This document shows, piece after piece, positions 1 through 8,494 of a stretch of 64,000 nucleotides of DNA. The DNA is from Winogradskyella sp. GTDB lineage: Bacteria; Bacteroidota; Bacteroidia; Flavobacteriales; Flavobacteriaceae. The DNA lies in the NCBI GenBank assembly GCA_028383925.1, contig JAOEWO010000009.1, positions 17,465 through 81,464 of the forward strand, written 5' to 3'. The notes under the pieces are model-generated. The model worked only from the letters and a program-made list of their open reading frames with translations. It searched no databases and was not told the origin of the DNA. Each line of letters begins with the position of its first letter. The first letter of the stretch is position 1. The translations under genes and the position numbers were made by a program.

Positions 1-1
1 A

Positions 2-1237
2 AGTCCGTTTGTTTTAAATAAAATTTCCAATGCTGTAGAAAAAGCGATGCTTTCTGTTGGTAATGGTAGTAAAGAAGATGCAAAGTCTATTTCTGCAAAC
101 GTTTTACAAGAATTACTAGAGCGCAAAGAAAGAGATAATAAATATTTGCCAACGGTAGAAGAGGTACAAGATCTTGTAGAGCTTAAATTAATGAATAGTA
201 CGTTTCAAGATGTAGCTAAAGCTTACATTTTATATAGAGACGAGCAAACTAGAAACAGAAAAACAAATGTTTTTGAAAAGCGTATTAATTTAAAACCTTA
301 CGAGTATCCTGCTCTTAACGAATATGTAGATGCTATTAGACACTCATACTGGATTCATTCAGAATTTAACTTTACTAGTGATATTCAAGATTTTAAAACG
401 AGACTAACCGTTGTAGAGCAAAATGCAATTAAAAATACAATGTTAGCCATTTCTCAGATTGAAGTTGCTGTAAAATCATTTTGGGGCGATATTTATGGTA
501 AAATGCCAAAGCCCGAAATTGGAGCTGTTGGTGCAACCTTTGCCGAAAGTGAAGTACGCCACCATGATGCCTACTCACACTTGTTAGAAATTTTAGGACT
601 TAACAACGAATTTAAGAGACTAAAGAAAAAGCCCGTAATAATGAGACGTGTTCATTATTTAGAAACGGCTTTAAAAAATGCAAAGAGTGACGATAATAAA
701 GAGTATGCTGAGTCTATTATGCTATTCTCTCTATTTATAGAGCATGTGTCTTTATTCTCTCAATTTTTAATAATAATGGCCTTTAATAAACATAGAAATA
801 TGTTGAAAGGTATTTCTAATGTGGTAGAAGCAACTTCTAAAGAAGAGCAGATTCACGGAGATTTTGGAATAGACATTATTAATATTATTAAAAACGAAAA
901 CCCAACTTGGTTTGACGAGGAGCATAGCGTTTTAGTAAAATCATTATGTGAAGAAGCTTTTGAATCTGAAAGCAAAATTATTGATTGGATTTTTGAAGCT
1001 GGTGAATTAGAGTTCTTACCTAAAGATGTTATTAAAGAATTTGTAAAAAATAGATTTAACAATTCATTAGAAAGCATCGGAATTGATAAAATATTTGAAA
1101 CAAATGAGGCCTTATTAGTGCAAACCGAATGGTTTGATGATGAAATCATTGGAACAAAACATGGAGATTTCTTTGTGAAGCGTTCTATCAATTACAGCAA
1201 AAGAACCAAAAGTATAACCAGCGATGACCTTTTTTAA
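2..1237 (+). CDS. nrdB: Ribonucleoside-diphosphate reductase subunit beta with N-terminal ATP-cone (5' end outside window)
   Basis: This is the radical-carrying small subunit of class I ribonucleotide reductase, which makes dNTPs together with NrdA. The frame is open back to base 2 and those extra codons read SPFVLNKISNAVEKA, so the ATG at 47 is internal and the true start lies left of the window. Codons up to about base 265 form an ATP-cone (PFxxxKIxxAVxKA, then VEEVQDLVELKLM and AKAYILYR), the domain usually found on NrdA. Counting from the ATG at 47, the ferritin-like core shows E169-x2-H172-x3-Y176 and E267-x2-H270, matching E. coli E115/H118/Y122 and E238/H241. Beta-subunit cones are known from the flavobacterium Leeuwenhoekiella blandensis, and related class Id enzymes of Flavobacterium use a dimanganese cofactor; assignment of this protein to that class is inference. 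nrdA follows after 3 bp, so the two are co-transcribed. Confidence 0.95.
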   Translation, partial: SPFVLNKISNAVEKAMLSVGNGSKEDAKSISANVLQELLERKERDNKYLPTVEEVQDLVELKLMNSTFQDVAKAYILYRDEQTRNRKTNVFEKRINLKPYEYPALNEYVDAIRHSYWIHSEFNFTSDIQDFKTRLTVVEQNAIKNTMLAISQIEVAVKSFWGDIYGKMPKPEIGAVGATFAESEVRHHDAYSHLLEILGLNNEFKRLKKKPVIMRRVHYLETALKNAKSDDNKEYAESIMLFSLFIEHVSLFSQFLIIMAFNKHRNMLKGISNVVEATSKEEQIHGDFGIDIINIIKNENPTWFDEEHSVLVKSLCEEAFESESKIIDWIFEAGELEFLPKDVIKEFVKNRFNNSLESIGIDKIFETNEALLVQTEWFDDEIIGTKHGDFFVKRSINYSKRTKSITSDDLF

Positions 1238-1240
1238 ACC

Positions 1241-3046
1241 ATGAACGACAACACTAACTTAGACCTCGACAATAACATGATTAAAGCACAAACTTCAGCA
1301 ACACCAGCATCTAGCCAAGAGGAATTACTTAATGCTAGAAAAGAAGCTATAAAAGAAGCTAACAAAGAGCCAGAAATTAAATGGTTAACAGAAAATAGTC
1401 GAAAGTTTTTAGCTTCGGGTTATTTAACAGAAGGTACCAATCCTGAAGAAAGAATTAGAGAAATTGCTGAAAGAGCAGAAGAGATTTTAAAAATTGATGG
1501 TTTTGCAGATAAGTTTTATGGCTACATGGCAGAAGGTTATTATTCTTTAGCCTCACCTGTTTGGTCTAACTTTGGTAAAAAACGTGGTTTGCCAATAAGT
1601 TGTTTTGGTTCGCATATTTCTGATGATATGGGCGATATCCTTTATACACAGTCTGAAGTTGGGATGATGTCTAAATTAGGTGGTGGTACATCTGGTTACT
1701 TCGGTAAATTAAGACATAGAGGCGCACCAGTAAAAAATAATGGAGAGTCTTCTGGCGCTGTACACATTATGCAATTATTTGAAAAAATGGTTGATGTTGT
1801 AAGTCAAGGTTCTGTAAGAAGAGGTCGTTTTTCTCCTTATTTACCAATAGATCATCCAGACATTAATGAGTTTTTAGAAATAGGAACTGAAGGTAACCCA
1901 ATACAAGAGTTAACACATGGTGTAACCGTGGGTAACGAGTGGATGGAGCAAATGATAGAAGGTGATGCAGATAAAAGAGCCATTTGGGCAAAAGTATTAC
2001 AAAGAAGAGGTGAGATAGGATACCCTTACATTTTCTTTAAAGATAATGCTAATAATGCAGCACCAGATGTATACCAAGAGAAAAAACATGAGATTTACGC
2101 AAGTAACTTATGTTCAGAAATAATGTTACCTACAAACGATAAATGGTCTTTTGTATGCGTATTATCATCTATAAACTTATTGCATTACGATAAGTGGAAA
2201 GATACTGACGCTGTAGAAACTATGGTGTATTTCTTAGACGCTGTTTTAGAAGAGTTTGTAACTAAGTTAGAAGAATTTAGAGATTCGCCAGACCGTGATG
2301 ATAGACAAACGTTTATGTTTATGGAGAAGGCCTATAATTTTGCTAAAGAAAATAGAGCATTAGGAATGGGAGCTTTAGGATGGCACTCATTATTACAATC
2401 TAGAATGTTAGGATTTGACTCTAAAGAAGCATTTGATCTTAACAGTGAAATATTTAAAACTATAGGCGAAAAATCTCGTAAAGCATCGGAAGAATTAGCC
2501 GTGTTATTTGGTGAGCCAGAGGTATTAAAAGGTTACGGAAGACGTAATACAACATTAAACGCAGTAGCACCAACAACATCTTCGGCATTTATTTTAGGAC
2601 AAGTATCACAAGGTATTGAGCCAATTTGGTCTAACAGTTATGTAAAAGATATTGCTAAAATAAAGACCACAATAAAAAACCCATTCTTAAAAGCACTTTT
2701 AATAGAAAAAGGAATGGATACTGTTGATGTTTGGAAAAGCATTAGAGATTACGATGGTTCGGTACAACATTTAGAAGGACTTACAGATCACGAAAAGGAT
2801 GTGTTTAAAACCTATTCTGAAATTGACCAAATGACGTTGATTTACCAAGCCGCAAACAGACAAAACCACATAGATCAAGGACAGTCTTTAAACATTATGG
2901 TACATCCAGATATGCCAGTTAAAGAGATTAACAAGATTTATGTTACAGCTTGGAAATTAGGTGTAAAATCATTGTACTACCAACACAGTATGAATGCCGC
3001 ACAGAAATTTAAACAAAAGAAAGAATGTGCTAGCTGTGAAGGCTAA
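1241..3046 (+). CDS. nrdA: Ribonucleoside-diphosphate reductase subunit alpha, no ATP-cone
   Basis: Catalytic large subunit of class I ribonucleotide reductase, 601 residues. Family residues are visible: redox cysteines C121 (PISCFGS) and C306, the N289-x-C291-x-E293 active-site loop with the thiyl-radical cysteine, the Y579-Y580 radical-transfer pair, and a C-terminal CxxC (C596, C599) for reduction by thioredoxin. It is much shorter than E. coli NrdA (about 760 residues) because it has no N-terminal ATP-cone; overall activity regulation therefore probably sits on the cone of NrdB. The first 45 residues are low-complexity and polar. The start lies 3 bp after the nrdB stop, which implies translational coupling. 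A bidirectional terminator follows at 3091-3119. Confidence 0.96.
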   Translation: MNDNTNLDLDNNMIKAQTSATPASSQEELLNARKEAIKEANKEPEIKWLTENSRKFLASGYLTEGTNPEERIREIAERAEEILKIDGFADKFYGYMAEGYYSLASPVWSNFGKKRGLPISCFGSHISDDMGDILYTQSEVGMMSKLGGGTSGYFGKLRHRGAPVKNNGESSGAVHIMQLFEKMVDVVSQGSVRRGRFSPYLPIDHPDINEFLEIGTEGNPIQELTHGVTVGNEWMEQMIEGDADKRAIWAKVLQRRGEIGYPYIFFKDNANNAAPDVYQEKKHEIYASNLCSEIMLPTNDKWSFVCVLSSINLLHYDKWKDTDAVETMVYFLDAVLEEFVTKLEEFRDSPDRDDRQTFMFMEKAYNFAKENRALGMGALGWHSLLQSRMLGFDSKEAFDLNSEIFKTIGEKSRKASEELAVLFGEPEVLKGYGRRNTTLNAVAPTTSSAFILGQVSQGIEPIWSNSYVKDIAKIKTTIKNPFLKALLIEKGMDTVDVWKSIRDYDGSVQHLEGLTDHEKDVFKTYSEIDQMTLIYQAANRQNHIDQGQSLNIMVHPDMPVKEINKIYVTAWKLGVKSLYYQHSMNAAQKFKQKKECASCEG

Positions 3047-3090
3047 TTAAATGCCTTTGAAAAAAGGAATCTTATAAAATTGAATTTAAA

Positions 3091-3119
3091 AAAAGCATCT
3101 CTAATTGAGATGCTTTTTT
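3091..3119. terminator. Bidirectional intrinsic terminator after nrdA
   Basis: An 11-bp stem AAAAGCATCTC / GAGATGCTTTT with a 5-nt loop, with A-runs on the left and T-runs on the right, so it can stop transcripts from both sides. It lies between the convergent nrdA and the DUF6503-like gene. Confidence 0.85.
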
Positions 3120-3152
3120 AATTAAATACTAATAAAAACCTTCAAGTTTGTC

Positions 3153-3173
3153 ATTCTGAACTTGTTTCAGAAT
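3153..3173. repeat. Short hairpin repeat of the TTCTGAA...TTCAGAA type
   Basis: Perfect 8-bp inverted repeat ATTCTGAA-CTTGT-TTCAGAAT. A related element (CTGAActcgtTTCAGAATCT) lies at about 56670-56688, so this looks like a dispersed extragenic hairpin. It could also stabilise the 3' end of the neighbouring mRNA. Confidence 0.5.
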
Positions 3174-3893
3174 CTAAATTTCAAACAAAGTATCTGTACC
3201 CAAATAGCTATCATCTTTATTATAATACCAAGCTCTTAATTTAGGCATTTTAATGCCATTAACGATAGCTTCTTCAGAGAGTAATATATATTCTCCGCTT
3301 TTGGGTTTTACCTTGCCATTAGCATCTGTTTTAAAAAATTGATACACTTCCATGGCATACGTATTAGGGTTAAAATAGAAGTACCATACGTCGCTACCTA
3401 CGGCTTCGTTATAAGTTACTTTTAATACCAAATACTCCTTCCCTTTAAACGTTCTTTTTTCAACAGTTTTACTAAGATTAGTGCCAGGGTCTCTTAACTT
3501 TATAGGTAAGCCATAGAGGTAAGTATAGTAGTTTTTATAAAGGGTTGCTCTCTTGCAAGACATGTTTTTTTCTTTAGCCGCAATACTATCTATGTTTTTA
3601 CCATTATACACCATATAGCATTTGCCTTTTGTAAGGGTGTAAACAGTGGTAACCGTGTGTTTAGTGGCTTTGATACTAAAAAACTCATTACGCAGATCTA
3701 ATCGTATAAGGCTTGTACGTGCTGGTGCATTTGGTGTGGTCATTACTACTTTAAATTTACCTTTAAATGTTTTCCAGCTATCTGTTGGGTCATGATAATT
3801 TATAGACTTTTCTAACAACGCTTCTGCCGTTATATTTTGCGCAATACCAGTTAAGGAAAAACAGCACATTACTAATGTTATAATAGTTTTCAT
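3174..3893 (-). CDS. Secreted DUF6503-like (LolA-fold-like) protein
   Basis: 239-residue exported protein with a clear Sec signal peptide (residues 1-18, MKTIITLVMCCFSLTGIAQ). The mature part starts AEALLEKSINYHDPTDSWKT and continues as alternating short beta strands with repeated YFYFNP-like segments and a final YYNKDDSYLGTDTLFEI region. This resembles the Bacteroidota DUF6503 family, whose fold is thought to be related to LolA/LolB lipoprotein carriers; no activity is established. There is no lipobox after the signal peptide, so a periplasmic location is likely. The stop codon directly abuts a hairpin repeat at 3153-3173. It is probably monocistronic: the upstream OmpA-type gene is separated by a terminator at 3931-3975. 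Family assignment is from recall of similar proteins. Confidence 0.6.
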   Translation of the reverse strand: MKTIITLVMCCFSLTGIAQNITAEALLEKSINYHDPTDSWKTFKGKFKVVMTTPNAPARTSLIRLDLRNEFFSIKATKHTVTTVYTLTKGKCYMVYNGKNIDSIAAKEKNMSCKRATLYKNYYTYLYGLPIKLRDPGTNLSKTVEKRTFKGKEYLVLKVTYNEAVGSDVWYFYFNPNTYAMEVYQFFKTDANGKVKPKSGEYILLSEEAIVNGIKMPKLRAWYYNKDDSYLGTDTLFEI

Positions 3894-3930
3894 TTGGTTT
3901 AAATTTTCTACAAATTACAAATTTGGAAAT

Positions 3931-3975
3931 AAAAAAAGCATCCAATGCCGAATTTTACGGGAGGATGCTTTTTTT
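3931..3975 (-). terminator. Intrinsic terminator downstream of the OmpA-type lipoprotein gene
   Basis: 13-bp stem AAAAAAAGCATCC / GGATGCTTTTTTT around a 19-nt loop that can itself pair weakly. The minus-strand transcript of the OmpA-type gene would end here, upstream of the promoter of the DUF6503-like gene. Confidence 0.75.
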
Positions 3976-3999
3976 AATTGCCGTGTATACTTTAAAGGA

Positions 4000-4851
4000 C
4001 TATTTTGCTTCCATTAAAGCAAAAAATTTGTCAATATTTGGCATTAAAATAATTCGTGTTCTTCTGTTTTTAGAACGGTTTTCGCGTGTGTTATTATCAA
4101 CTAAAGGCTGGTAACTACTACGGCCAGATGCAATTAATTGTACTGGGTTTACTTTATATTTGTTTTGTAATTGTCTTATTACAGAAGTTGCTCTTAGTAC
4201 GCTTAAGTCTCAGTTGTCTGCAATTTTATCTGTATTTATGGTTCTAGAATCGGTGTGGCCTTCTACCATAACATCAATACTTGCTTCTGAGTTTATAACA
4301 TCAGCAAGTTTTTGGAGAATAGTGTTTGCTTTACTGCTAATTCTATAACTACCAGAGTTAAATAACATTTTATCAGATATAGAAATCATAACTACAGTTT
4401 CGTTAATATTAACGGCAATATCTTCATCTTCATTTAAGGCGCTTGTATTTATTGTTTTTTCAAGATTGTATTGCACTGCTAAGTTCATAGAGTCTTTTAA
4501 TGTTTTTGCCTGTTCTAGTTTAGTAGGATCCACATTTTTTAAGGTTGCTAGCAATTGGCGTTTACTTGCATTAGAGATTACGGTGCCATCTGCATTAATG
4601 TTTAGTTTAATGTCATTTTCTATTTTAAGACCTTCAACATCATCATTAAGCGCGTTTAATTTTGAATTGTAATCATTAACTCTAGATTGAATTTTTGCAA
4701 ATTTAGTTTCTAGGTCTTCTTTTTCTACTCTAGTCTTGGTTAGTTCACTTTTAATTTCACCATTTTCTTGTTGTAAGGCTATATATTTCTTTTTTGAAAC
4801 ACAAGAACTTAATAAAATTACGGTTACTAAAAGGATTGAAATTTTCTTCAT
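4000..4851 (-). pseudogene. OmpA-family lipoprotein gene interrupted by an in-frame TGA
   Basis: Encodes a lipoprotein (signal with lipobox, C17 in LSSC) followed by a coiled-coil region (about residues 20-75) and a C-terminal OmpA/MotB-type peptidoglycan-binding domain (FNSGSYRI ... VMVEGHTDSRTI). Translation stops at a TGA at 4210-4212, after ...TDKIADN. Beyond it the same frame stays open for 69 codons, reading DLSVLRATSVIRQLQ then ASGRSSYQPLVDNNT and RENRSKNRRTRII, ending with TAG at 4000-4002. This is exactly the missing half of the OmpA domain, and family members have Trp (DNWDLS) at the stop. A single TGG to TGA change explains it. The truncated 213-residue product would lack half the peptidoglycan-binding fold. 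A sequencing error, a recent nonsense mutation or UGA read-through are all possible. Confidence 0.85.
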
Positions 4852-4937
4852 ATTATTAACTTTAAGTTAAATTAGATTTACACTTTTATATACGATTAAG
4901 TGTTAGCTTTGGACGTTGAATGTTTTAAATTTTTATA

Positions 4938-6062
4938 ATGAATTCTAAATTAAAGGAAGTTGCTTTAGTATTTTTTAAGTTAGGTTGTTTTGCTTTTGGT
5001 GGCCCAGCTGCACACATTGCAATGATGGAAGAAGAAATTATTGAAAAAAGAAAATGGATGACAAGAGATTATTTTCTCGATCTTATAGGTGCTACTAATT
5101 TAATACCAGGGCCAAATTCTACCGAAATGACTATGCATTGTGGTTATGAGCGTGCAGGTAAATCAGGCTTATTTGTTGCTGGTCTTGCATTTATTTTTCC
5201 CGCAACCATTATTACAGCATTATTGGCTTATTTGTATGTGGAGTATGGTGAGTTACCAGAAGTAGAACCATTTATTTATGGTATTAAACCTGCGGTATTG
5301 GCAATTATAGCTTCTGCAATACTTAAGCTTAGTAAAAAAGCAATTAAGAGTATAGAGTTAGCCCTATTGGGTGTTATGGTTTTAACAGCTAGTTTACTTG
5401 GTGTTAATGAAATTGTAGCCTTATTATCTGCGGGTGTTTTTGGGATGTTTTACTTTTACTTAAAATCTAAATCACAATCTACGCTCAACGCATTTACACC
5501 ACTTTTATGGGTATTTGGTATAAAAGCAACTGCGGCAAAGTTGACCACATTAAAACTCTTTTTAATTTTCTTAAAAGTAGGTTCTATACTTTATGGTAGC
5601 GGTTATGTTTTGTTTGCGTATTTAGATGCAGAACTTGTAACTCGAGGTTTACTGACTAGAGCAGAGTTAATAGATGCTATAGCTATTGGGCAATTTACCC
5701 CAGGACCCGTATTATCTACATCTACTTTTATAGGTTACCAACTCTCTGGTTTTAGTGGTGCTTTGGTGGCGACAACCGGTATTTTTTTACCGTCCTTTTT
5801 GTTTGTGTTAATCTTAAACCCATTTATAGCAAAAATGCAACAATCTAAGATGTTGAGGTACTTTTTAGACGCCGTTAATGTTGCTGCTGTTGCTGTAATG
5901 TTAGCTGTACTCTTTATAATGGTAAAAGAAACACTTATAGAATGGCAAAGTATTCTTATTGCTTTAATAGCCGTTGTATTAACGTTTAAAACTAAAGTAA
6001 GTACTATTTGGACTATAGTTATTGGTGCAGTTATAGGCTACTTAGTAATTACGCTTTTTTAA
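4938..6062 (+). CDS. chrA: Chromate transporter family (CHR) membrane protein
   Basis: 374-residue polytopic inner-membrane protein with the duplicated CHR architecture. The first half has FGGPAAHIAMMEEE (residues 19-32) and LIPGPNSTEM; the second half repeats the pattern with GQFTPGPVLSTSTFIG. CHR proteins export chromate, and many chromosomal members have unknown anion substrates, so resistance cannot be assumed. The start follows an AT-rich, promoter-like stretch. It stands alone and converges on the PiT gene across the terminator at 6078-6111. Confidence 0.85.
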   Translation: MNSKLKEVALVFFKLGCFAFGGPAAHIAMMEEEIIEKRKWMTRDYFLDLIGATNLIPGPNSTEMTMHCGYERAGKSGLFVAGLAFIFPATIITALLAYLYVEYGELPEVEPFIYGIKPAVLAIIASAILKLSKKAIKSIELALLGVMVLTASLLGVNEIVALLSAGVFGMFYFYLKSKSQSTLNAFTPLLWVFGIKATAAKLTTLKLFLIFLKVGSILYGSGYVLFAYLDAELVTRGLLTRAELIDAIAIGQFTPGPVLSTSTFIGYQLSGFSGALVATTGIFLPSFLFVLILNPFIAKMQQSKMLRYFLDAVNVAAVAVMLAVLFIMVKETLIEWQSILIALIAVVLTFKTKVSTIWTIVIGAVIGYLVITLF

Positions 6063-6077
6063 ATATTTGATTAATAA

Positions 6078-6111
6078 AAAGCCTCAAATCTTATAAAGAT
6101 TTGAGGCTTTT
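6078..6111. terminator. Bidirectional terminator between chrA and the PiT gene
   Basis: 15-bp stem, AAAGCCTCAAATCTT paired with AAGATTTGAGGCTTT around a 3-nt loop, with A-run and T-run on the two sides. The two genes are convergent. Confidence 0.9.
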
Positions 6112-6135
6112 GTTATTTTAAAAAAGATTGGTAAT

Positions 6136-8415
6136 TTAATCTTCTTCAGCTGTAATTGTTGCAGGTTCAACAGAACTATCATGAGCGTTGTAGTACTCTT
6201 CTAATAAATTCATTGTCGCTGTTAATAAATCTTTAGTTTCTAATAATAAGCCAAAATATAAGGTCGTATTTTTTGGACTAGATTCTTCTGTTCTTGTTCT
6301 GGCAACTTGCTTAACAATTTTATCGGTTACCAGGTCAAAGATTTCTTTTTTGTTGTTTATAACAGCACCTATTTGCTCAAATGAATGCGAATCGAATGCT
6401 GCTGTTGTTTTATTAAAAAGAATTTCTATAGCATCATCTACTTCTTTTAGTTCTTTTATCTGACTAAATTTAAGCTTCTTGTGATTGTTATTAATATGCT
6501 TATGGCTAGTTTTAGAGATGTACTCTAAAGATTGCGTCATGTCTTGTAAATAGCCTAAAATATTAATATAAAAACTACTGGCTCTTAAACTGGTTTCATC
6601 TAGGTTTTTAATAAAGTAGAATATATTATCGCGTAGATTATCTACCTCTTCAGATAGCTTATCTATTTGTTTCTTGTTCTTTTTTAATAACGCTAAATCT
6701 TGTTTAGCTAAGCCTTTAATTGCATTAGTGTATATTCTGTTTCCACGTTTTACGACACTTGCAATGTTACTAGCACTCTCTAAGATAACTCCTTGTACAG
6801 AACTACTTCCTGTTTCTTTTAAGCTATCTTCATCAATAGTTTTGTTAGACTCATTTTTATGAGACATGTAATTTCTGTATAATAGAATACCTGTTAATAA
6901 CAATAAAATAGGCGTCATTACAGACGGATTCCACTGTATTAAAAACACAACAAAACCAGCAGCTACAAATGCGCCAATTGCGGTACCAAACCAACCACCA
7001 ATAACGTTTAATACACCAGCAACTCTGTATACTGCACTTTCTCTTCCCCATGCTCTATCGGCAAAAGAGGTTCCCATAGCAACCATAAAAGTTACATATG
7101 TAGTAGAAAGTGGTAATTTCATTGATGTAGCAATAGCGATTAATACACCAGCAACCATAAGGTTTACTGCTGCCCTAATCATATCAAATGCAGGCGCATC
7201 AATACTTTGATCTTTAGTTAAAGTTACGGCATTTGGTTTTTCAAAACTTCTGCCTATTTTCTCTTGAGTAGATTTAGGTATTACTACGCTAAATACGTTA
7301 GATAACCAAGTCGTTCCTTTTACAACGCTTCTAGATAACCCATTTGGTTCAAATTTATCGTGAGTATCACCTTGGCGAGATAAACTTAATTCTGTCTCAG
7401 CTACCGTTTTTGCTTTTTTAGAAAACCATAAGGTAAGTACCATAATTGCACCAGCTATAAATAATAGTAAAGGTTCTGCAGGTACTTTTTTCTCTAATAC
7501 TTGCATAGAAAATAAAGAAGCATCTACACCAGATACAGACCAAGCTTCATAAGAATGGTATGCAGCCATTGGCACTCCTATAAAGTTTACCAAATCATTA
7601 CCAGAAAAAGCTAATGCTAAACCAAAAGTACCTACGGCAATAACGACTAGTAATATTGTTTTTTTTGTGATGGCCTGAAAAGCAAAAGAGACTAATAACC
7701 ACATTACAAAACTACCAAGTATGATGTAAATTTCATTTCCTTCTACAATACTTTTAAGATCTTTATAGTATGGTGTCCCTTTCAAGCCTTTTAAAAATAT
7801 AAAGTAAGTAATAGCAGTTAAACAAACAGCTCCAAATATGGCGCCAAAATTTTTGATTTTATTTTCATATTGAAATGTAAATATTAATCGCGAAACCCAT
7901 TGTACTAAAGCACCAACTGTAAAAGCAATAAATACAGACATCAGTATACCTCTAATAATTTCTATAGCCTTCTCTGTATTTATATAACTACCTAAATCAG
8001 AGATAGTTGCTGAGTCTGAAGCTGTAATTTTAATTAAAGACATTACTACAGCCGCACCTAATAAATTAAAAACAATAGATACCGTTGTAGAAGTTGGTAG
8101 GCCAAGCGTATTAAAGAAATCTAATAACAATATATCTGTTATCATTACTGCCATAAAGATGTACATAATATCTTCAAAGCTAAACATGGCGGGTACAAAG
8201 ATGCCTTTACGGGCAACCTCCATCATTCCGCTAGAAAAAACGGCGCCTATAAAAATACCTAAACTTGCCACAATCATAATGGTTCGCATAGAAATAGCTT
8301 TAGAACCAATTGCTGAGTTTAAGAAATTAATAGCATCATTACTAACACCTACAACTATATCAAATACAGCTAAGACGGTAATAGCAATCAACATAAATAA
8401 GTAAATATTCTCCAT
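6136..8415 (-). CDS. PiT-family inorganic phosphate transporter with C-terminal PhoU-like domain
   Basis: 759-residue inner-membrane permease for inorganic phosphate, driven by an ion gradient. The PiT signature occurs twice: VVGVSNDAINFLNSAIGS (residues 21-38) and FSGNDLVNFIGVP in the second half. Many transmembrane helices extend to about residue 540. The last ~200 residues are soluble, helical and charged (LKKNKKQIDKLSEEVDNLRDN ... IGAVINNKKEIFDLV), as in PhoU-like proteins that elsewhere are encoded as separate partners of PiT. The porin gene lies 79 bp upstream in the same direction, so porin and permease probably form an operon for outer- and inner-membrane phosphate uptake. Substrate assignment follows from the family and neighbours. 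Confidence 0.92.
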   Translation of the reverse strand: MENIYLFMLIAITVLAVFDIVVGVSNDAINFLNSAIGSKAISMRTIMIVASLGIFIGAVFSSGMMEVARKGIFVPAMFSFEDIMYIFMAVMITDILLLDFFNTLGLPTSTTVSIVFNLLGAAVVMSLIKITASDSATISDLGSYINTEKAIEIIRGILMSVFIAFTVGALVQWVSRLIFTFQYENKIKNFGAIFGAVCLTAITYFIFLKGLKGTPYYKDLKSIVEGNEIYIILGSFVMWLLVSFAFQAITKKTILLVVIAVGTFGLALAFSGNDLVNFIGVPMAAYHSYEAWSVSGVDASLFSMQVLEKKVPAEPLLLFIAGAIMVLTLWFSKKAKTVAETELSLSRQGDTHDKFEPNGLSRSVVKGTTWLSNVFSVVIPKSTQEKIGRSFEKPNAVTLTKDQSIDAPAFDMIRAAVNLMVAGVLIAIATSMKLPLSTTYVTFMVAMGTSFADRAWGRESAVYRVAGVLNVIGGWFGTAIGAFVAAGFVVFLIQWNPSVMTPILLLLTGILLYRNYMSHKNESNKTIDEDSLKETGSSSVQGVILESASNIASVVKRGNRIYTNAIKGLAKQDLALLKKNKKQIDKLSEEVDNLRDNIFYFIKNLDETSLRASSFYINILGYLQDMTQSLEYISKTSHKHINNNHKKLKFSQIKELKEVDDAIEILFNKTTAAFDSHSFEQIGAVINNKKEIFDLVTDKIVKQVARTRTEESSPKNTTLYFGLLLETKDLLTATMNLLEEYYNAHDSSVEPATITAEED

Positions 8416-8494
8416 AATTTTTAATTAAAATAAGTTTGCAAATATCTTTATACAATTTTAGTTATACGTTACCTAATTGTTATTTTATTGTGTT

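Noticed and set aside
853..1191. 112-codon minus-strand frame opposite nrdB
   Set aside because: Lies entirely within the conserved nrdB coding region; serine/leucine-rich composition typical of an antisense shadow.
4210..4212. UGA recoding as Trp or selenocysteine
   Set aside because: Genes in this window show no other internal TGA and no SECIS-like hairpin is evident after this one, so a code change is not supported; a point mutation or error is simpler.
4160..4348. 62-codon plus-strand frame over the end of the OmpA-type gene
   Set aside because: Antisense shadow; the minus strand clearly encodes the OmpA domain on both sides of the TGA.
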